Source of the DNA: Pseudomonas oligotrophica
GTDB taxonomy: Bacteria; Pseudomonadota; Gammaproteobacteria; Pseudomonadales; Pseudomonadaceae
Assembly: GCF_021726475.1 (NCBI RefSeq)
Contig: NZ_JAKJRU010000009.1
Coordinates: 1 to 64,000 of the forward strand
Length of the DNA stretch: 64,000 bases
Direction of reading: 5' to 3'
Shown here: piece by piece, positions 7,899-27,103 of the stretch
Layout: every line of letters begins with the position of its first letter
Numbering within the stretch: position 1 is the stretch's first letter
Program-made: the position numbers and the translations under genes
Notes under the pieces: generated by a model
Seen by the model: only the letters and a program-made list of their open reading frames with translations
Databases searched by the model: none
What the model was told of the DNA's origin: nothing

Positions 7899-10800
7899 AT
7901 GGCTTACTCATACACTGAGAAAAAACGTATCCGCAAGGACTTTAGCAAGTTACCGCACGTGATGGACGTGCCGTATCTTTTGGCCATCCAGCTGGATTCG
8001 TATCGCGAATTCCTGCAGGCAGGAGCTAGCAAAGAGCAGCTCCGCGACGTCGGCTTGCATGCCGCCTTCAAATCCGTTTTCCCGATTATCAGCTACTCCG
8101 GCAATGCAGCGCTGGAGTACGTGGGCTATCGCCTCGGCGAGCCGGCTTTCGACGTCAAGGAGTGCGTGCTGCGCGGCGTCACCTTTGCCGTGCCGCTGCG
8201 CGTCAAGGTGCGTCTGATTATTTTCGACAAGGAGTCGTCGAACAAGGCCATCAAGGACATCAAGGAGCAGGAAGTCTACATGGGGGAAATCCCCCTGATG
8301 ACCGAGAACGGTACCTTCATCATCAACGGTACCGAGCGGGTGATCGTTTCCCAGCTGCACCGTTCGCCAGGCGTGTTCTTCGATCACGACCGCGGCAAGA
8401 CCCACAGCTCCGGCAAGCTGCTGTATTCCGCGCGCATCATTCCCTACCGTGGCTCCTGGCTGGACTTCGAGTTCGACCCGAAGGATGCCGTGTTCGTTCG
8501 TATCGACCGCCGTCGCAAGTTGCCGGCAAGCGTCCTGCTGCGTGCGCTGAACTACAGCACCGAAGAAATCCTCGACGCGTTCTACGACACCAACGTGTTC
8601 CATGTCCGCGGTGAGCAACTCGCCCTGGAACTGGTGCCGCAGCGCCTGCGCGGCGAGATCGCTACCTTCGACATCACCGATGGCAGCGGCAAGGTCATCG
8701 TCGAGCAGGGTCGCCGCATCACCGCGCGCCACATCAACCAGCTCGACAAGTCCGGCATCAAGGAACTGATGATGCCCATGGACTACGTGCTGGGTCGCAC
8801 CGTGGCCAAGGCCATCGTGCATCCGGCCACCGGCGAGATCATCGCTGAGTGCAACACCGAGCTCACCGTCGAGGCCATGGCCAAGATCGTCAAGGCTGGC
8901 GTGGTGCGTTTCGAGACGCTGTACACCAACGACATCGACTGCGGTCCGTTCATCTCCGACACGCTGAAGATCGACTCGACCACCAACCAGCTCGAGGCGC
9001 TGGTCGAGATCTACCGCATGATGCGTCCCGGCGAGCCGCCGACCAAGGATGCTGCCGAGACCCTGTTCAACAACCTGTTCTTCACCGCCGAGCGCTACGA
9101 CCTGTCCGCGGTCGGCCGCATGAAGTTCAACCGCCGGATCGGTCGTTCGGAGATCGAAGGCCCGGGCGTGCTGAGCCGCGAGGACATCGTCGCGGTGCTG
9201 CGCACCCTGGTCGACATCCGCAACGGCAAGGGTATCGTCGACGACATCGACCACCTGGGTAACCGTCGCGTGCGTTGCGTCGGCGAGATGGCCGAGAACC
9301 AGTTCCGTGTAGGCCTGGTGCGGGTCGAGCGCGCGGTCAAGGAACGCCTGTCGATGGCCGAGAGCGAAGGCCTGATGCCGCAGGACCTGATCAACGCCAA
9401 GCCGGTCGCGGCGGCGGTCAAGGAATTCTTCGGTTCCAGCCAGCTTTCGCAGTTCATGGACCAGAACAACCCGCTTTCGGAAATTACCCACAAGCGCCGT
9501 GTTTCCGCACTCGGCCCGGGTGGTCTGACCCGTGAGCGCGCCGGCTTCGAGGTTCGCGACGTACACCCGACCCACTACGGCCGCGTGTGCCCGATCGAAA
9601 CCCCGGAAGGCCCGAACATCGGCCTGATCAACTCGCTGGCAGCCTATGCCCGCACCAACCAGTACGGCTTCCTGGAAAGCCCGTACCGCGTGGTCAAGGA
9701 AGGCGAGGTCACCGACGAGATCGTCTTCCTGTCGGCGATCGAGGAAGCCGACCATGTCATCGCCCAGGCCAGCGCCAAGCTGGACGGCCGCAAGCTGGTC
9801 GACGAGCTGGTGGCCGTGCGTCACCTGAACGAATTCACCGTCAAGGCGCCGGAAGACGTGACCCTGATGGACGTGTCGCCGAAACAGGTGGTTTCCGTCG
9901 CGGCTTCGCTGATTCCGTTCCTCGAGCACGACGACGCCAACCGGGCCCTCATGGGTTCGAACATGCAGCGCCAGGCCGTGCCGACCCTGCGTTCGGATAA
10001 ACCGCTGGTGGGGACCGGCATGGAGCGCAACGTCGCCCGTGACTCCGGTGTCTGCGTGGTTGCCCGTCGCGGTGGCGTGATCGACTCGGTCGATGCCAGC
10101 CGTATCGTGGTGCGCGTGCGTGACGATGAAGTCGAGACCGGTGAGGCGGGTGTCGACATCTACAACCTGACCAAATACACCCGCTCCAACCAGAACACCT
10201 GCATCAACCAGCGCCCGCTGGTGAACAAGGGTGACGTGGTGGCGCGGGGCGACATCATGGCCGATGGCCCGTCCACCGACATGGGTGAGCTGGCCCTGGG
10301 TCAGAACATGCGCGTGGCGTTCATGCCATGGAACGGCTTCAACTTCGAAGACTCCATCTGCCTGTCCGAGCGCGTGGTCCAGGAAGACCGCTTCACCACC
10401 ATCCACATCCAGGAACTGACCTGCGTGTCGCGCGACACCAAGCTCGGCCCGGAAGAAATCACCGCGGACATCCCGAACGTGGGTGAGGCTGCGCTGAACA
10501 AGCTGGATGAGGCCGGTATCGTCTACGTCGGTGCCGAAGTCGGCCCGGGCGACATCCTGGTCGGCAAGGTCACGCCGAAGGGCGAGACCCAGCTGACGCC
10601 GGAAGAGAAGCTGCTGCGCGCGATCTTCGGCGAGAAGGCCAGCGATGTGAAGGACACCTCCCTGCGCGTACCGACCGGCACCAAGGGCACCGTCATCGAC
10701 GTGCAGGTATTCACTCGCGACGGCGTCGAGCGCGACTCCCGTGCGCTGGCCATCGAGAAGATGCAGCTCGACGAGATCCGCAAGGACCTCAACGAAGAGT

Positions 10801-11969
10801 TCCGCATCGTCGAAGGCGCCACGTTCGAGCGCCTGCGTTCGGCGTTGGTCGGTGCGGTCGCCGAGGGTGGCGCGGGCCTGAAGAAGGGCGCCGAGATCAC
10901 CAACGAGGTGCTCGACGGTCTCGAGCACGGCCAGTGGTTCAAGCTGCGCATGGCCGAGGACGCGCTGAACGAGCAGTTGGAGAAGGCCCAGGCCTATCTG
11001 TCCGACCGTCGCCAGCTGCTCGACGAGAAGTTCGAGGACAAGAAGCGCAAGCTGCAACAGGGCGACGACCTGGCGCCAGGCGTACTGAAGATCGTCAAGG
11101 TCTACCTGGCGATCAAGCGTCGCATCCAGCCGGGCGACAAGATGGCCGGCCGTCACGGTAACAAGGGTGTGGTCTCGGTGATCATGCCGGTCGAGGACAT
11201 GCCGCACGACGCCAACGGCGTGCCGGTGGACATCGTGCTCAACCCGCTGGGCGTACCGTCGCGCATGAACGTCGGTCAGATCCTCGAAACCCACCTGGGC
11301 CTGGCGGCCAAGGGCCTGGGCGAGAAGATCAACCTGATGCTCGAAGAGCAGCGCAAGGTGATCGAGCTGCGCAAGTTCCTCAACGAGATCTACAACGAGA
11401 TCGGTGGGCGCCAGGAAAACCTCGACGAGCTGAACGACCAGGAAGTCCTTGCGCTGGCGGAGAACCTGCGCAAGGGCGTGCCGATGGCCACGCCGGTGTT
11501 CGACGGTGCCAAGGAACGCGAGATCAAGGCCATGCTGAAGCTGGCCGATCTGCCGGAAAGCGGCCAGATGCAGCTGTTCGACGGTCGTACCGGCAACGCT
11601 TTCGAGCGCACCACCACCGTCGGCTACATGTACATGCTCAAGCTGAACCACCTGGTCGACGACAAGATGCACGCGCGTTCCACCGGTTCCTACAGCCTGG
11701 TCACCCAGCAGCCGCTGGGTGGTAAGGCGCAGTTCGGTGGCCAGCGCTTCGGGGAAATGGAGGTCTGGGCGCTGGAAGCCTATGGCGCCGCCTACACCCT
11801 GCAGGAAATGCTCACGGTCAAGTCGGACGACGTGAACGGGCGGACCAAGATGTACAAGAACATCGTGGACGGCGATCACCGCATGGAGGCCGGCATGCCG
11901 GAATCCTTCAACGTGCTGATCAAAGAGATCCGCTCGCTCGGTATCGATATCGATCTGGAAACCGAATAA
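7899..11969 (+). CDS. rpoB: RNA polymerase beta subunit
   Basis: 1356 aa, the usual pseudomonad length. It forms the catalytic pincer with beta' and contains the rifampicin pocket. The cluster I region reads [24 protein letters not shown] followed by ALGPGGL, with the Asp, His and Ser residues of the sensitive wild type. Further conserved blocks are [25 protein letters not shown], and [25 protein letters not shown] near the C-terminus. ATG start. It is followed by rpoC after a 65-base gap. Confidence 0.99.
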   Translation: MAYSYTEKKRIRKDFSKLPHVMDVPYLLAIQLDSYREFLQAGASKEQLRDVGLHAAFKSVFPIISYSGNAALEYVGYRLGEPAFDVKECVLRGVTFAVPLRVKVRLIIFDKESSNKAIKDIKEQEVYMGEIPLMTENGTFIINGTERVIVSQLHRSPGVFFDHDRGKTHSSGKLLYSARIIPYRGSWLDFEFDPKDAVFVRIDRRRKLPASVLLRALNYSTEEILDAFYDTNVFHVRGEQLALELVPQRLRGEIATFDITDGSGKVIVEQGRRITARHINQLDKSGIKELMMPMDYVLGRTVAKAIVHPATGEIIAECNTELTVEAMAKIVKAGVVRFETLYTNDIDCGPFISDTLKIDSTTNQLEALVEIYRMMRPGEPPTKDAAETLFNNLFFTAERYDLSAVGRMKFNRRIGRSEIEGPGVLSREDIVAVLRTLVDIRNGKGIVDDIDHLGNRRVRCVGEMAENQFRVGLVRVERAVKERLSMAESEGLMPQDLINAKPVAAAVKEFFGSSQLSQFMDQNNPLSEITHKRRVSALGPGGLTRERAGFEVRDVHPTHYGRVCPIETPEGPNIGLINSLAAYARTNQYGFLESPYRVVKEGEVTDEIVFLSAIEEADHVIAQASAKLDGRKLVDELVAVRHLNEFTVKAPEDVTLMDVSPKQVVSVAASLIPFLEHDDANRALMGSNMQRQAVPTLRSDKPLVGTGMERNVARDSGVCVVARRGGVIDSVDASRIVVRVRDDEVETGEAGVDIYNLTKYTRSNQNTCINQRPLVNKGDVVARGDIMADGPSTDMGELALGQNMRVAFMPWNGFNFEDSICLSERVVQEDRFTTIHIQELTCVSRDTKLGPEEITADIPNVGEAALNKLDEAGIVYVGAEVGPGDILVGKVTPKGETQLTPEEKLLRAIFGEKASDVKDTSLRVPTGTKGTVIDVQVFTRDGVERDSRALAIEKMQLDEIRKDLNEEFRIVEGATFERLRSALVGAVAEGGAGLKKGAEITNEVLDGLEHGQWFKLRMAEDALNEQLEKAQAYLSDRRQLLDEKFEDKKRKLQQGDDLAPGVLKIVKVYLAIKRRIQPGDKMAGRHGNKGVVSVIMPVEDMPHDANGVPVDIVLNPLGVPSRMNVGQILETHLGLAAKGLGEKINLMLEEQRKVIELRKFLNEIYNEIGGRQENLDELNDQEVLALAENLRKGVPMATPVFDGAKEREIKAMLKLADLPESGQMQLFDGRTGNAFERTTTVGYMYMLKLNHLVDDKMHARSTGSYSLVTQQPLGGKAQFGGQRFGEMEVWALEAYGAAYTLQEMLTVKSDDVNGRTKMYKNIVDGDHRMEAGMPESFNVLIKEIRSLGIDIDLETE

Positions 11970-12034
11970 CCACGCACCGCGCACGCGGCACCCGGCGAGA
12001 GCCGGCTGCCGCAGGTCCGTGAGGAGGAAAGGCC

Positions 12035-16234
<4,200 letters not shown>

Positions 16235-16269
16235 GTCTCGAGCGGGCCCTGGCGCTGCCGGGGCCTGCC

Positions 16270-16298
16270 TTGACGGGGTATGAGAAGCTCTTTAGACT
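16270..16298 (+). promoter_or_regulatory. Candidate promoter of the str operon
   Basis: TTGACG (16270-16275), a 17-base spacer and TAGACT (16293-16298) lie about 76 bases upstream of rpsL in the gap after rpoC. It fits the sigma70 consensus at most positions. Confidence 0.55.
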
Positions 16299-16314
16299 CT
16301 CGTTCCCTTAATTT

Positions 16315-16342
16315 GGCGGGGCTTTTCGCCCTGCCATTTTTC
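16315..16342 (+). terminator. Hairpin between rpoC and rpsL
   Basis: GGCGGGGC can pair with GCCCTGCC (one G-T pair) over TTTTC and is followed by ATTTTTCG. It is terminator-like but lies downstream of the candidate str promoter, so it may attenuate both rpoC read-through and str transcription. Confidence 0.55.
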
Positions 16343-16374
16343 GTTTGTGTCGAAAGACAACAGTGGAGCTATAG

Positions 16375-16746
16375 ATGGCAACTATCAACCAGCTGGTGCG
16401 TCAGCCGCGCAAGCGCGTCGTCGACAAGAGCGACGTTCCTGCGCTGCAGAACTGCCCGCAGCGTCGTGGCGTGTGCACCCGCGTGTACACCACCACGCCG
16501 AAGAAACCGAACTCCGCACTGCGTAAGGTGTGCCGTGTTCGCCTGACCAATGGCTACGAAGTCGCCTCCTACATCGGTGGTGAAGGCCATAACCTGCAAG
16601 AGCACAGCGTCGTGCTGATTCGCGGTGGTCGTGTGAAGGACTTGCCGGGTGTGCGTTATCACACCGTGCGCGGCTCGCTGGATACCTCCGGCGTCAAGGA
16701 CCGCAAGCAGGGCCGTTCCAAGTACGGCGCCAAGCGTCCGAAGTAA
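16375..16746 (+). CDS. rpsL: 30S ribosomal protein S12
   Basis: 123 aa. Decoding-centre protein; the site of streptomycin resistance mutations. The segments [12 protein letters not shown] and [13 protein letters not shown] have the wild-type lysines at the classic K43 and K88 positions. First gene of the str operon (rpsL-rpsG-fusA-tufA). Confidence 0.98.
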   Translation: MATINQLVRQPRKRVVDKSDVPALQNCPQRRGVCTRVYTTTPKKPNSALRKVCRVRLTNGYEVASYIGGEGHNLQEHSVVLIRGGRVKDLPGVRYHTVRGSLDTSGVKDRKQGRSKYGAKRPK

Positions 16747-16810
16747 GCAGTATTTCTATTTATTTGAGTCGATAAGAGTAAGGTCGGGCATCTGTCCCGA
16801 GCTAACCTGA

Positions 16811-17302
<492 letters not shown>

Positions 17303-17332
17303 TTCAAGCGCAATTTCTACGAGGACCTTATT

Positions 17333-19438
<2,106 letters not shown>

Positions 19439-19468
19439 TTCAGCCCTTTAAGTAAGAGGTTTACTGTC

Positions 19469-20662
19469 GTGGCTAAGGAAAAATTCGAACGTAACAAACC
19501 GCACGTCAACGTCGGCACCATCGGTCACGTTGACCATGGCAAGACCACTCTGACTGCTGCGCTGACCCGCGTGTGCTCGGAAGTGTTCGGTTCGGCTCGC
19601 GTCGACTTCGACAAGATCGACAGCGCTCCGGAAGAAAAGGCGCGCGGTATCACCATCAACACCGCCCACGTGGAATACGACTCCAACATTCGTCACTACG
19701 CGCACGTTGACTGCCCCGGTCACGCCGACTACGTAAAGAACATGATCACCGGTGCTGCCCAGATGGACGGCGCGATCCTGGTCTGCTCGGCTGCCGACGG
19801 CCCCATGCCGCAGACTCGCGAGCACATCCTGCTGTCCCGCCAGGTAGGCGTTCCGTACATCGTCGTGTTCCTGAACAAGGCCGACATGGTCGATGATGCC
19901 GAGCTGCTGGAACTGGTCGAGATGGAAGTTCGCGACCTGCTGAGCACCTACGACTTCCCGGGCGACGACACGCCGATCATCGTCGGTTCTGCGCTGATGG
20001 CGCTGAACGGCGAAGACGAGAACGGCCTGGGTACCTCGGCAGTGAAGAAGCTGGTCGAGACCCTGGATACCTACATCCCCGAGCCGGTTCGTGCCATCGA
20101 CAAGCCGTTCCTGATGCCGATCGAAGACGTGTTCTCGATCTCCGGTCGCGGTACCGTGGTCACCGGTCGTGTGGAGCGTGGCATCGTCAAGGTGCAGGAA
20201 GAGATCGAGATCGTCGGTCTGCGTCCGACCACCAAGACCACCTGCACCGGCGTGGAAATGTTCCGCAAGCTGCTCGACGAAGGTCGTGCCGGCGAGAACT
20301 GCGGCGTGCTGCTGCGCGGTACCAAGCGTGATGAAGTCGAGCGTGGCCAGGTTCTGGCCAAGCCGGGCACCATCAAGCCGCACACCAAGTTCGAAGCCGA
20401 AGTGTACGTGCTGTCCAAGGAAGAAGGTGGTCGTCACACCCCGTTCTTCAAGGGCTACCGTCCGCAGTTCTACTTCCGTACCACTGACGTGACCGGCTCG
20501 TGCGAACTGCCGGAAGGCGTCGAGATGGTGATGCCGGGCGACAACATCAAGATGGTTGTCACCCTGATCAAGCCGATCGCCATGGAAGACGGCCTGCGCT
20601 TCGCGATCCGCGAAGGTGGCCGTACCGTCGGCGCCGGCGTGGTCGCCAAGATCATCGAGTGA
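19469..20662 (+). CDS. tufA: Elongation factor Tu, copy 2
   Basis: 397 aa, identical in protein to the copy at 3040. It has the same GTPase motifs. Start GTG (the other copy uses ATG) with AAGAGG upstream. Last gene of the str operon; the terminator follows at 20676. Silent differences from tufB are confined to the first five and last few codons (see findings). Confidence 0.98.
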   Translation: MAKEKFERNKPHVNVGTIGHVDHGKTTLTAALTRVCSEVFGSARVDFDKIDSAPEEKARGITINTAHVEYDSNIRHYAHVDCPGHADYVKNMITGAAQMDGAILVCSAADGPMPQTREHILLSRQVGVPYIVVFLNKADMVDDAELLELVEMEVRDLLSTYDFPGDDTPIIVGSALMALNGEDENGLGTSAVKKLVETLDTYIPEPVRAIDKPFLMPIEDVFSISGRGTVVTGRVERGIVKVQEEIEIVGLRPTTKTTCTGVEMFRKLLDEGRAGENCGVLLRGTKRDEVERGQVLAKPGTIKPHTKFEAEVYVLSKEEGGRHTPFFKGYRPQFYFRTTDVTGSCELPEGVEMVMPGDNIKMVVTLIKPIAMEDGLRFAIREGGRTVGAGVVAKIIE

Positions 20663-20675
20663 TTGCGGTGATCTG

Positions 20676-21123
<448 letters not shown>

Positions 21124-21207
21124 TAACCTGCCGGTTGTTAGTCGTGTAACGCTCTGAAATGGGCGGCCATAGCGGGTGAAAGCCCCGTACACTCAAGAGG
21201 TTTCAAA

Positions 21208-21843
21208 ATGACTATTGGTGTAGTCGGTCGTAAGTGCGGCATGACCCGCATTTTCACCGAGGATGGTGTCTCTATTCCGGTTACGGTCATCGAGATCGAG
21301 CCGAATCGCGTCACTCAGTTCAAAAATGAAGAGAGCGATGGCTATCGTGCAGTGCAGGTCACTGTCGGTGAGCGTCGTGCGTCCCGCGTGACCAAGGCTC
21401 AGGCCGGCCATTTCGCCAAGGCGAATGTCGCTGCAGGCCGTGCTGTTCTGGAGTTCCGCCTGGAAGACGGCGAATACCAGGCTGGTGACGAGATCAAGGC
21501 GGAAATTTTCCAGGCGGGTCAGCTGGTGGACGTCACCGGTCAATCCAAGGGTAAGGGCTTTGCCGGTACCATCAAGCGCTGGAATTTCCGTGGTCAGGAC
21601 AATACCCACGGTAACTCCGTATCCCACCGCGTCCCGGGTTCCATCGGCCAGTGCCAGACTCCTGGTCGTGTATTCAAGGGCAAGAAGATGTCCGGGCACA
21701 TGGGCGCCGAGCGCGTCACCGTGCAGTCCCTGGAAATCGTGCGTGTCGATGCCGAACGCAACCTGCTGTTGGTCAAGGGCGCAGTCCCTGGTGCCACTGG
21801 CGGCGACGTAATCGTGCGTCCGGCCGTCAAGGCTCGCGGGTAA
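21208..21843 (+). CDS. rplC: 50S ribosomal protein L3
   Basis: 211 aa. Early 23S assembly protein whose loop reaches the peptidyl transferase centre. Motifs [13 protein letters not shown] at the N-terminus and [20 protein letters not shown] in the loop. Second gene of the S10 operon. Confidence 0.98.
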   Translation: MTIGVVGRKCGMTRIFTEDGVSIPVTVIEIEPNRVTQFKNEESDGYRAVQVTVGERRASRVTKAQAGHFAKANVAAGRAVLEFRLEDGEYQAGDEIKAEIFQAGQLVDVTGQSKGKGFAGTIKRWNFRGQDNTHGNSVSHRVPGSIGQCQTPGRVFKGKKMSGHMGAERVTVQSLEIVRVDAERNLLLVKGAVPGATGGDVIVRPAVKARG

Positions 21844-21855
21844 GGGGGAGTTCAC

Positions 21856-22458
21856 ATGCAATTGAATGTTAATGGCGCTCAGGCCATCGAAGTCTCCGAT
21901 CGCGCGTTCGGTGGGGAATTCAACGAGACCCTCGTGCACCAGGCCGTAGTGGCCTACATGGCTGGCGGTCGCCAGGGCAGCAAGCAGCAGAAGAGCCGTT
22001 CCGACGTCTCCGGCGGTGGCAAGCGTCCGTGGCGCCAGAAGGGCACCGGTCGTGCCCGTGCCGGTACCACCCGTGGTCCGATCTGGCGTGGCGGTGGCGT
22101 CACCTTCGCTGCGCGTCCGCAGAACCATGACCAAAAGCTCAACAAGAAGATGTATCGCGCAGCCCTGCGCTCCATTCTTGCCGAGCTGGTCCGTTCCGAG
22201 CGTCTGGTCGTTGTCGAGGATTTCGCCGTTGATTCGCCGAAAACCAAGCAGCTGGCCGGTAAGCTGAACGGCATGGGTCTGAACGACGTGCTGATCGTTT
22301 CCGATGCCGTCGACCAGAACCTGTACCTGGCTGCCCGCAACCTGCCGCATGTCGATGTTCGCGACGTGCAGGGTTCGGATCCGGTCAGTCTCATTGCCTA
22401 CGACAAGGTGCTCATCACCGTGTCGGCCGTGAAGAAATTCGAGGAGCTGCTGGGATGA
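21856..22458 (+). CDS. rplD: 50S ribosomal protein L4
   Basis: 200 aa. Lines the peptide exit tunnel; in E. coli it also represses the S10 operon. The tunnel loop contains [20 protein letters not shown] and [11 protein letters not shown]. Preceded by GGGGGAG. Its TGA overlaps the rplW ATG (ATGA), so the two are coupled. Confidence 0.98.
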   Translation: MQLNVNGAQAIEVSDRAFGGEFNETLVHQAVVAYMAGGRQGSKQQKSRSDVSGGGKRPWRQKGTGRARAGTTRGPIWRGGGVTFAARPQNHDQKLNKKMYRAALRSILAELVRSERLVVVEDFAVDSPKTKQLAGKLNGMGLNDVLIVSDAVDQNLYLAARNLPHVDVRDVQGSDPVSLIAYDKVLITVSAVKKFEELLG

Positions 22459-22754
22459 ACCAGGAACGCGTATTCAAAGTCCTGCTTGGTCCGCACGTCT
22501 CCGAGAAGGCAACCGTGCTGGCCGATGGCAAGAGCCAATTCGTTTTCAAGGTTGCGACTGACGCAACCAAGCTGGAAATCAAGAAGGCCGTTGAAAGCCT
22601 GTTCAACGTGAAGGTGGCTGCAGTCAACACCCTGAATGTCCAGGGCAAGACCAAGCGCACCGCTCGCGGTCTGGGCAAGCGCAACGACTGGAAGAAGGCC
22701 TACATCGCTCTTCAGCCAGGCCAGGATCTCGATTTCGCCAGCAGTGCTGAGTAA
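22455..22754 (+). CDS. rplW: 50S ribosomal protein L23
   Basis: 99 aa. Sits at the tunnel exit and docks trigger factor and SRP. N-terminus [20 protein letters not shown], then [20 protein letters not shown], as expected. Starts inside the rplD stop codon (4-base overlap). Confidence 0.97.
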   Translation: MNQERVFKVLLGPHVSEKATVLADGKSQFVFKVATDATKLEIKKAVESLFNVKVAAVNTLNVQGKTKRTARGLGKRNDWKKAYIALQPGQDLDFASSAE

Positions 22755-22768
22755 GGAAGGGGTGCATC

Positions 22769-23590
22769 ATGGCAATCGTTAAATGCAAGCCGACTTCCGC
22801 TGGCCGCCGTTTTGTGGTCAAGGTGGTCAACCAGGAGCTGCACAAGGGCGCTCCCTACGCACCGCTGCTCGAGAAGAAGTCGAAGTCCGGTGGCCGTAAC
22901 AACAACGGTCGCATCACCACTCGCCATGTTGGCGGTGGCCACAAGCAGCACTATCGCCTGGTCGATTTTCGTCGCAACAAGGATGGCATCCCTGCCATCG
23001 TCGAGCGCGTCGAATACGATCCGAACCGTACTGCCCACATCGCGCTGCTGAAGTACGCCGATGGCGAGCGTCGTTACATCATCGCGCCGAAGGGCGTGTC
23101 TGCCGGTGACCAGCTGGTGTCCGGTGTGCATGCGCCGATCAAGGCCGGTAACAGCCTGCCGCTGCGCAACATCCCGGTCGGTTCGACCGTGCATGGCATC
23201 GAACTGAAGCCGGGCAAGGGTGCGCAGATCGCTCGTTCCGCTGGTGCCTCGGCTCAGCTGGTTGCGCGTGAGGGTGCCTATGTGACTCTGCGTCTGCGCT
23301 CCGGCGAAATGCGCAAAGTCCTGGCCGAGTGCCGCGCCACCCTGGGCGAAGTCTCGAACTCCGAGCACAGCCTGCGCTCGCTGGGTAAGGCTGGTGCCAA
23401 GCGCTGGCGTGGCGTTCGTCCGACCGTTCGTGGTGTTGCCATGAACCCGGTCGATCACCCGCACGGTGGTGGTGAAGGTCGTACCTCCGGTGGTCGTCAT
23501 CCGGTGTCGCCATGGGGCTTCCCGACCAAGGGCGCGAAGACTCGCTCCAACAAGCGCACCGATAACATGATCGTCCGTCGTCGCAAGTAA
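22769..23590 (+). CDS. rplB: 50S ribosomal protein L2
   Basis: 273 aa. Largest and most conserved 23S-binding protein, needed for peptidyl transferase assembly. The motif [19 protein letters not shown] and the C-terminal [20 protein letters not shown], with the conserved histidine, are present. Confidence 0.98.
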   Translation: MAIVKCKPTSAGRRFVVKVVNQELHKGAPYAPLLEKKSKSGGRNNNGRITTRHVGGGHKQHYRLVDFRRNKDGIPAIVERVEYDPNRTAHIALLKYADGERRYIIAPKGVSAGDQLVSGVHAPIKAGNSLPLRNIPVGSTVHGIELKPGKGAQIARSAGASAQLVAREGAYVTLRLRSGEMRKVLAECRATLGEVSNSEHSLRSLGKAGAKRWRGVRPTVRGVAMNPVDHPHGGGEGRTSGGRHPVSPWGFPTKGAKTRSNKRTDNMIVRRRK

Positions 23591-23606
23591 CTAGAGGGAT
23601 ACGACA

Positions 23607-23882
23607 GTGCCGCGTTCTCTGAAAAAAGGTCCTTTTATCGATCTTCACCTGTTGAAGAAGGTCGAGGCGGCGGTGGAAAAGAACGAGCGCAAGCCGGTGA
23701 AAACCTGGTCGCGCCGTTCGATGATCCTGCCGCAGATGGTCGGTCTGACCATCGCTGTACACAACGGTCGTCAGCATGTCCCGGTCCTCGTGAGCGAAGA
23801 CATGGTCGGCCACAAGCTCGGCGAGTTCGCTGCCACCCGCACCTATCGCGGGCATGTAGCGGACAAGAAAGGCAAGCGCTAA
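23607..23882 (+). CDS. rpsS: 30S ribosomal protein S19
   Basis: 91 aa. Contacts 16S rRNA in the head with S13. N-terminus [18 protein letters not shown]; central [20 protein letters not shown]. The start is GTG at 23607, which gives the conserved MPRSLKKG. Confidence 0.97.
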   Translation: MPRSLKKGPFIDLHLLKKVEAAVEKNERKPVKTWSRRSMILPQMVGLTIAVHNGRQHVPVLVSEDMVGHKLGEFAATRTYRGHVADKKGKR

Positions 23883-23894
23883 GGGGTATTGAAG

Positions 23895-24227
23895 ATGGAA
23901 GTTGCCGCTAAGTTGTCGGGCGCTCGCATCTCCGCCCAGAAAGCCCGCCTGGTCGCCGACCAGATCCGCGGGAAGAAGGTGGGCGAAGCGCTCAACCTGC
24001 TGGCTTTCAGCAGTAAGAAAGCCGCGGAAATCATGAAGAAGGTGCTGGAGTCGGCCGTGGCCAACGCCGAGCACAACGAAGGCGCCGATGTGGACGACCT
24101 GAAGGTCTCCACCGTCTTCGTCAACGAAGGGCGTTCGCTTAAGCGCATCATGCCGCGCGCCAAGGGCCGCGCTGATCGCATCGTCAAGCGGTCTTGCCAT
24201 ATCACTGTCAAGGTTGCGGACAAGTAA
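23895..24227 (+). CDS. rplV: 50S ribosomal protein L22
   Basis: 110 aa. Its beta-hairpin lines the exit tunnel. Core motif [21 protein letters not shown]-terminal hairpin with [19 protein letters not shown] chose ATG 23895 (MEVAAKLSG) over the in-frame TTG two codons before it. Confidence 0.97.
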
Positions 24228-24240
24228 CGGAGTCGATCAG

Positions 24241-24927
24241 ATGGGTCAGAAAGTACATCCCAATGGCATTCGCCTGGGAATCGTCAAGGAGCATACCTCC
24301 GTCTGGTACGCAGACGGTCGGACCTACGCCGATTATCTGCTTGCAGATCTGAACGTGCGTGAGTACCTCCAAGACAAACTAAAAAGCGCGTCCGTAAGCC
24401 GTATCGATATTCATCGTCCGGCTCAAACCGCACGCATCACCATCCACACCGCTCGTCCCGGCATTGTGATCGGCAAGAAAGGTGAGGATGTCGAGAAGCT
24501 GCGCCAGGACCTGACCAAGCAAATGGGTGTGCCGGTGCACATCAACATCGAGGAAATCCGCAAGCCGGAACTCGATGCCATGCTGGTTGCACAGAGCGTT
24601 GCTCAGCAGCTGGAGCGTCGTGTGATGTTCCGTCGCGCCATGAAGCGTGCGGTCCAGAACGCCATCCGCATTGGTGCCAAGGGCATCAAGATCCAGGTCA
24701 GCGGTCGTCTCGGCGGTGCCGAGATCGCTCGTACCGAATGGTATCGCGAAGGTCGTGTGCCGCTGCACACCCTGCGTGCGGATATCGACTATGCCACCTA
24801 CGAAGCGCACACCACCTACGGTGTGATCGGTGTCAAGGTATGGATCTTCAAGGGTGAGGTCATCGGTGGCCGCCATGAAGAGCTCAAGCCGCAGGCGCCC
24901 GCTCCTCGTAAAAAAGCTGCCAAGTAA
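24241..24927 (+). CDS. rpsC: 30S ribosomal protein S3
   Basis: 228 aa. Part of the mRNA entry channel and helicase. N-terminus [22 protein letters not shown] domain with the loop [15 protein letters not shown]-terminal [20 protein letters not shown]. Start ATG at 24241; a longer reading from 24214 overlaps rplV and is not used. Confidence 0.98.
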   Translation: MGQKVHPNGIRLGIVKEHTSVWYADGRTYADYLLADLNVREYLQDKLKSASVSRIDIHRPAQTARITIHTARPGIVIGKKGEDVEKLRQDLTKQMGVPVHINIEEIRKPELDAMLVAQSVAQQLERRVMFRRAMKRAVQNAIRIGAKGIKIQVSGRLGGAEIARTEWYREGRVPLHTLRADIDYATYEAHTTYGVIGVKVWIFKGEVIGGRHEELKPQAPAPRKKAAK

Positions 24928-24939
24928 GGAGTACGCCAA

Positions 24940-25353
24940 ATGTTGCAACCCAAGCGTACAAAATTCCGCAAGCAGATGACCGGCCACAACCGTGGTCTGG
25001 CTCAGCGCGGTAGCAAAGTAAGCTTCGGCGAGTTCGCCCTGAAGTCCGTTTCCCGTGGTCGTCTGACCGCGCGTCAGATCGAGGCTGCACGTCGTGCGCT
25101 GACCCGTCACGTGAAGCGTGGCGGCAAGATCTGGATCCGCGTGTTCCCCGACAAGCCCGTGACCAAGAAGCCCCTCGAAGTTCGTATGGGTAAAGGTAAG
25201 GGGGGCGTGGAGTACTGGGTAGCCCAGATTCAGCCGGGCAAGGTGCTTTACGAGATCGAGGGTGTTTCCGAAGAGCTGGCGCGTGAGGCTTTCGCCCTGG
25301 CTGCTGCAAAGCTGCCGCTCGCCACCTCCTTTGTTAAGCGGACGGTGATGTGA
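24940..25353 (+). CDS. rplP: 50S ribosomal protein L16
   Basis: 137 aa. Organises the A-site region of the 50S subunit. N-terminus [19 protein letters not shown]; motif [20 protein letters not shown]. The last base of its TGA is the first base of the rpmC ATG. Confidence 0.98.
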   Translation: MLQPKRTKFRKQMTGHNRGLAQRGSKVSFGEFALKSVSRGRLTARQIEAARRALTRHVKRGGKIWIRVFPDKPVTKKPLEVRMGKGKGGVEYWVAQIQPGKVLYEIEGVSEELAREAFALAAAKLPLATSFVKRTVM

Positions 25354-25544
25354 TGAAAGCGAATGAACTTCGTGAAAAATCCGCTCAGCAGCTGAACGAG
25401 CAATTGCTCGAGCTGCTGCGCGACCAGTTCAATCTGCGCATGCAGAAGGCGACTGGTCAGTTGGGGCAGTCTCACCTGCTCTCGCAAGTCAAGCGCGATA
25501 TCGCTCGTGTCAAGACTGTGCTCAACCAGCAGGCAGGTAAGTGA
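25353..25544 (+). CDS. rpmC: 50S ribosomal protein L29
   Basis: 63 aa two-helix protein near the exit tunnel. [19 protein letters not shown] and the C-terminal [16 protein letters not shown] are typical. Start ATG at 25353 in the TGATG overlap with rplP. Confidence 0.95.
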   Translation: MKANELREKSAQQLNEQLLELLRDQFNLRMQKATGQLGQSHLLSQVKRDIARVKTVLNQQAGK

Positions 25545-25546
25545 TC

Positions 25547-25813
25547 ATGGCTGAAGCTCAGAAAACCGTCCGCACGCTGACCGGTCGTGTCGTCAGCGAC
25601 AAAATGGACAAGACCATCACCGTACTGATCGAGCGTCGCGTCAAGCACCCGATCTACGGCAAATACGTTAAGCGTTCGACCAAGCTGCACGCTCACGACG
25701 AAACCAACCAGTGCCGCATCGGCGACAAGGTCACCATCCGCGAGACTCGCCCGATGGCCAAGACCAAGTCCTGGACCCTGGTTGACGTCGTCGAACGCGC
25801 CGTCGAAGTCTAA
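25547..25813 (+). CDS. rpsQ: 30S ribosomal protein S17
   Basis: 88 aa OB-fold primary 16S binder. Motifs [20 protein letters not shown] and [19 protein letters not shown]. The ATG at 25547 is preferred to the in-frame GTG two codons earlier. Last gene of the S10 operon. Confidence 0.97.
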   Translation: MAEAQKTVRTLTGRVVSDKMDKTITVLIERRVKHPIYGKYVKRSTKLHAHDETNQCRIGDKVTIRETRPMAKTKSWTLVDVVERAVEV

Positions 25814-25836
25814 GGGCTAGGGGTCGGAGAAAGTAT

Positions 25837-26205
25837 ATGATTCAGACTCAATCCATGCTCGATGTGGCTGACAACAGCGGTGCCCGCCGTGTCATGTGCA
25901 TCAAGGTGCTCGGCGGTTCGCATCGTCGCTATGCCGGCATCGGCGACATCATCAAGGTCACCGTGAAGGAAGCGATTCCGCGCGGCAAGGTCAAGAAGGG
26001 CCAGGTGATGACCGCGGTCGTCGTGCGTACCCGTCACGGTGTGCGTCGCCCCGACGGCTCGATCGTCCGTTTCGACGGCAACGCTGCGGTCCTGCTGAAC
26101 AACAAGCAGGAGCCGATCGGCACCCGTATCTTTGGGCCGGTGACTCGTGAGCTTCGTTCCGAGAAGTTCATGAAGATCGTCTCGCTTGCCCCTGAAGTGC
26201 TGTAA
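25837..26205 (+). CDS. rplN: 50S ribosomal protein L14
   Basis: 122 aa. Forms the intersubunit bridge with 16S helix 14. N-terminus [21 protein letters not shown]-terminal [20 protein letters not shown]. First gene of the spc operon, 23 bases after rpsQ, with no terminator between. Confidence 0.98.
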   Translation: MIQTQSMLDVADNSGARRVMCIKVLGGSHRRYAGIGDIIKVTVKEAIPRGKVKKGQVMTAVVVRTRHGVRRPDGSIVRFDGNAAVLLNNKQEPIGTRIFGPVTRELRSEKFMKIVSLAPEVL

Positions 26206-26217
26206 AGGAGTAGCCGC

Positions 26218-26532
26218 ATGCAAAAGATTCGTCGCAACGACGAGATCATCGTCATCGCCGGCAAAGACAAGGGCAAGCGCGGTAAGGTGCTCAAGGTTCT
26301 CGCTGACGACCGTCTGGTCGTTGGTGGGATCAACCTGGTCAAGCGCCACACCAAGCCAAACCCGATGGCCGGCATCCAGGGCGGTATCGTCGAGAAAGAG
26401 GCGCCGCTGCACGCCTCCAACGTTGCCATTTTCAACGGTGAAACCAACAAGGCTGATCGCGTGGGTTTCAAGGTTGAAGACGGCAAGAAAATTCGTGTCT
26501 TCAAGTCGACCCAAAAGCCGGTTGATGCTTGA
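26218..26532 (+). CDS. rplX: 50S ribosomal protein L24
   Basis: 104 aa. 23S assembly initiator. KOW-type motif [20 protein letters not shown]; then [23 protein letters not shown] preceded by AAAGGAG. Confidence 0.97.
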   Translation: MQKIRRNDEIIVIAGKDKGKRGKVLKVLADDRLVVGGINLVKRHTKPNPMAGIQGGIVEKEAPLHASNVAIFNGETNKADRVGFKVEDGKKIRVFKSTQKPVDA

Positions 26533-26551
26533 GACTGCTAGGTAGATAACC

Positions 26552-27091
26552 ATGGCACGACTGAAAGAAGTTTATCGGAACGAAATCGCGCCGAAGCTGA
26601 AGGAAGAGCTGAAGCTTGCGAACGTGATGGAAGTTCCGCGTATCACCAAGATCACCCTGAACATGGGTCTTGGCGAAGCGATTGGTGACAAGAAGATCAT
26701 CGAGAACGCGGTTGCCGACCTGGAAAAGATCACGGGTCAAAAGTGCGTCGTCACTCACGCGCGCAAGTCCATCGCTGGTTTCAAGGTCCGTGAGGGCTGG
26801 CCGATCGGTGTGAAGGTGACTCTGCGTCGCGAGCGGATGTACGAGTTCCTGGATCGTCTGCTGTCGATCTCGCTGCCGCGCGTGCGCGACTTCCGTGGCC
26901 TGAATGCCAAGTCCTTCGATGGTCGCGGCAACTACAGCATGGGCGTGAAAGAGCAGATCATCTTCCCGGAAATCGATTACGACAAGATCGATGCGCTGCG
27001 TGGTCTGGACATCACCCTGACCACCACCGCCCGTACGGACGAGGAAGGTCGTGCGCTGCTGCGCGCGTTCAACTTCCCGTTCCGCAACTGA
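26552..27091 (+). CDS. rplE: 50S ribosomal protein L5
   Basis: 179 aa. Binds 5S rRNA in the central protuberance. Motifs [30 protein letters not shown], and the C-terminal [20 protein letters not shown]. Confidence 0.98.
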   Translation: MARLKEVYRNEIAPKLKEELKLANVMEVPRITKITLNMGLGEAIGDKKIIENAVADLEKITGQKCVVTHARKSIAGFKVREGWPIGVKVTLRRERMYEFLDRLLSISLPRVRDFRGLNAKSFDGRGNYSMGVKEQIIFPEIDYDKIDALRGLDITLTTTARTDEEGRALLRAFNFPFRN

Positions 27092-27103
27092 TCGGAGTAG
27101 GAC

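Noticed and set aside
9000..11000. Rifampicin- or streptomycin-resistance changes in rpoB and rpsL.
   Set aside because: The residues at the classic positions are wild type in both proteins.
7950..11984. A 1344-codon open frame antisense to rpoB.
   Set aside because: It is a mirror of rpoB caused by codon bias in GC-rich DNA. Its product is rich in His, Asp, Val and Leu with no domain, and rpoB is certain.
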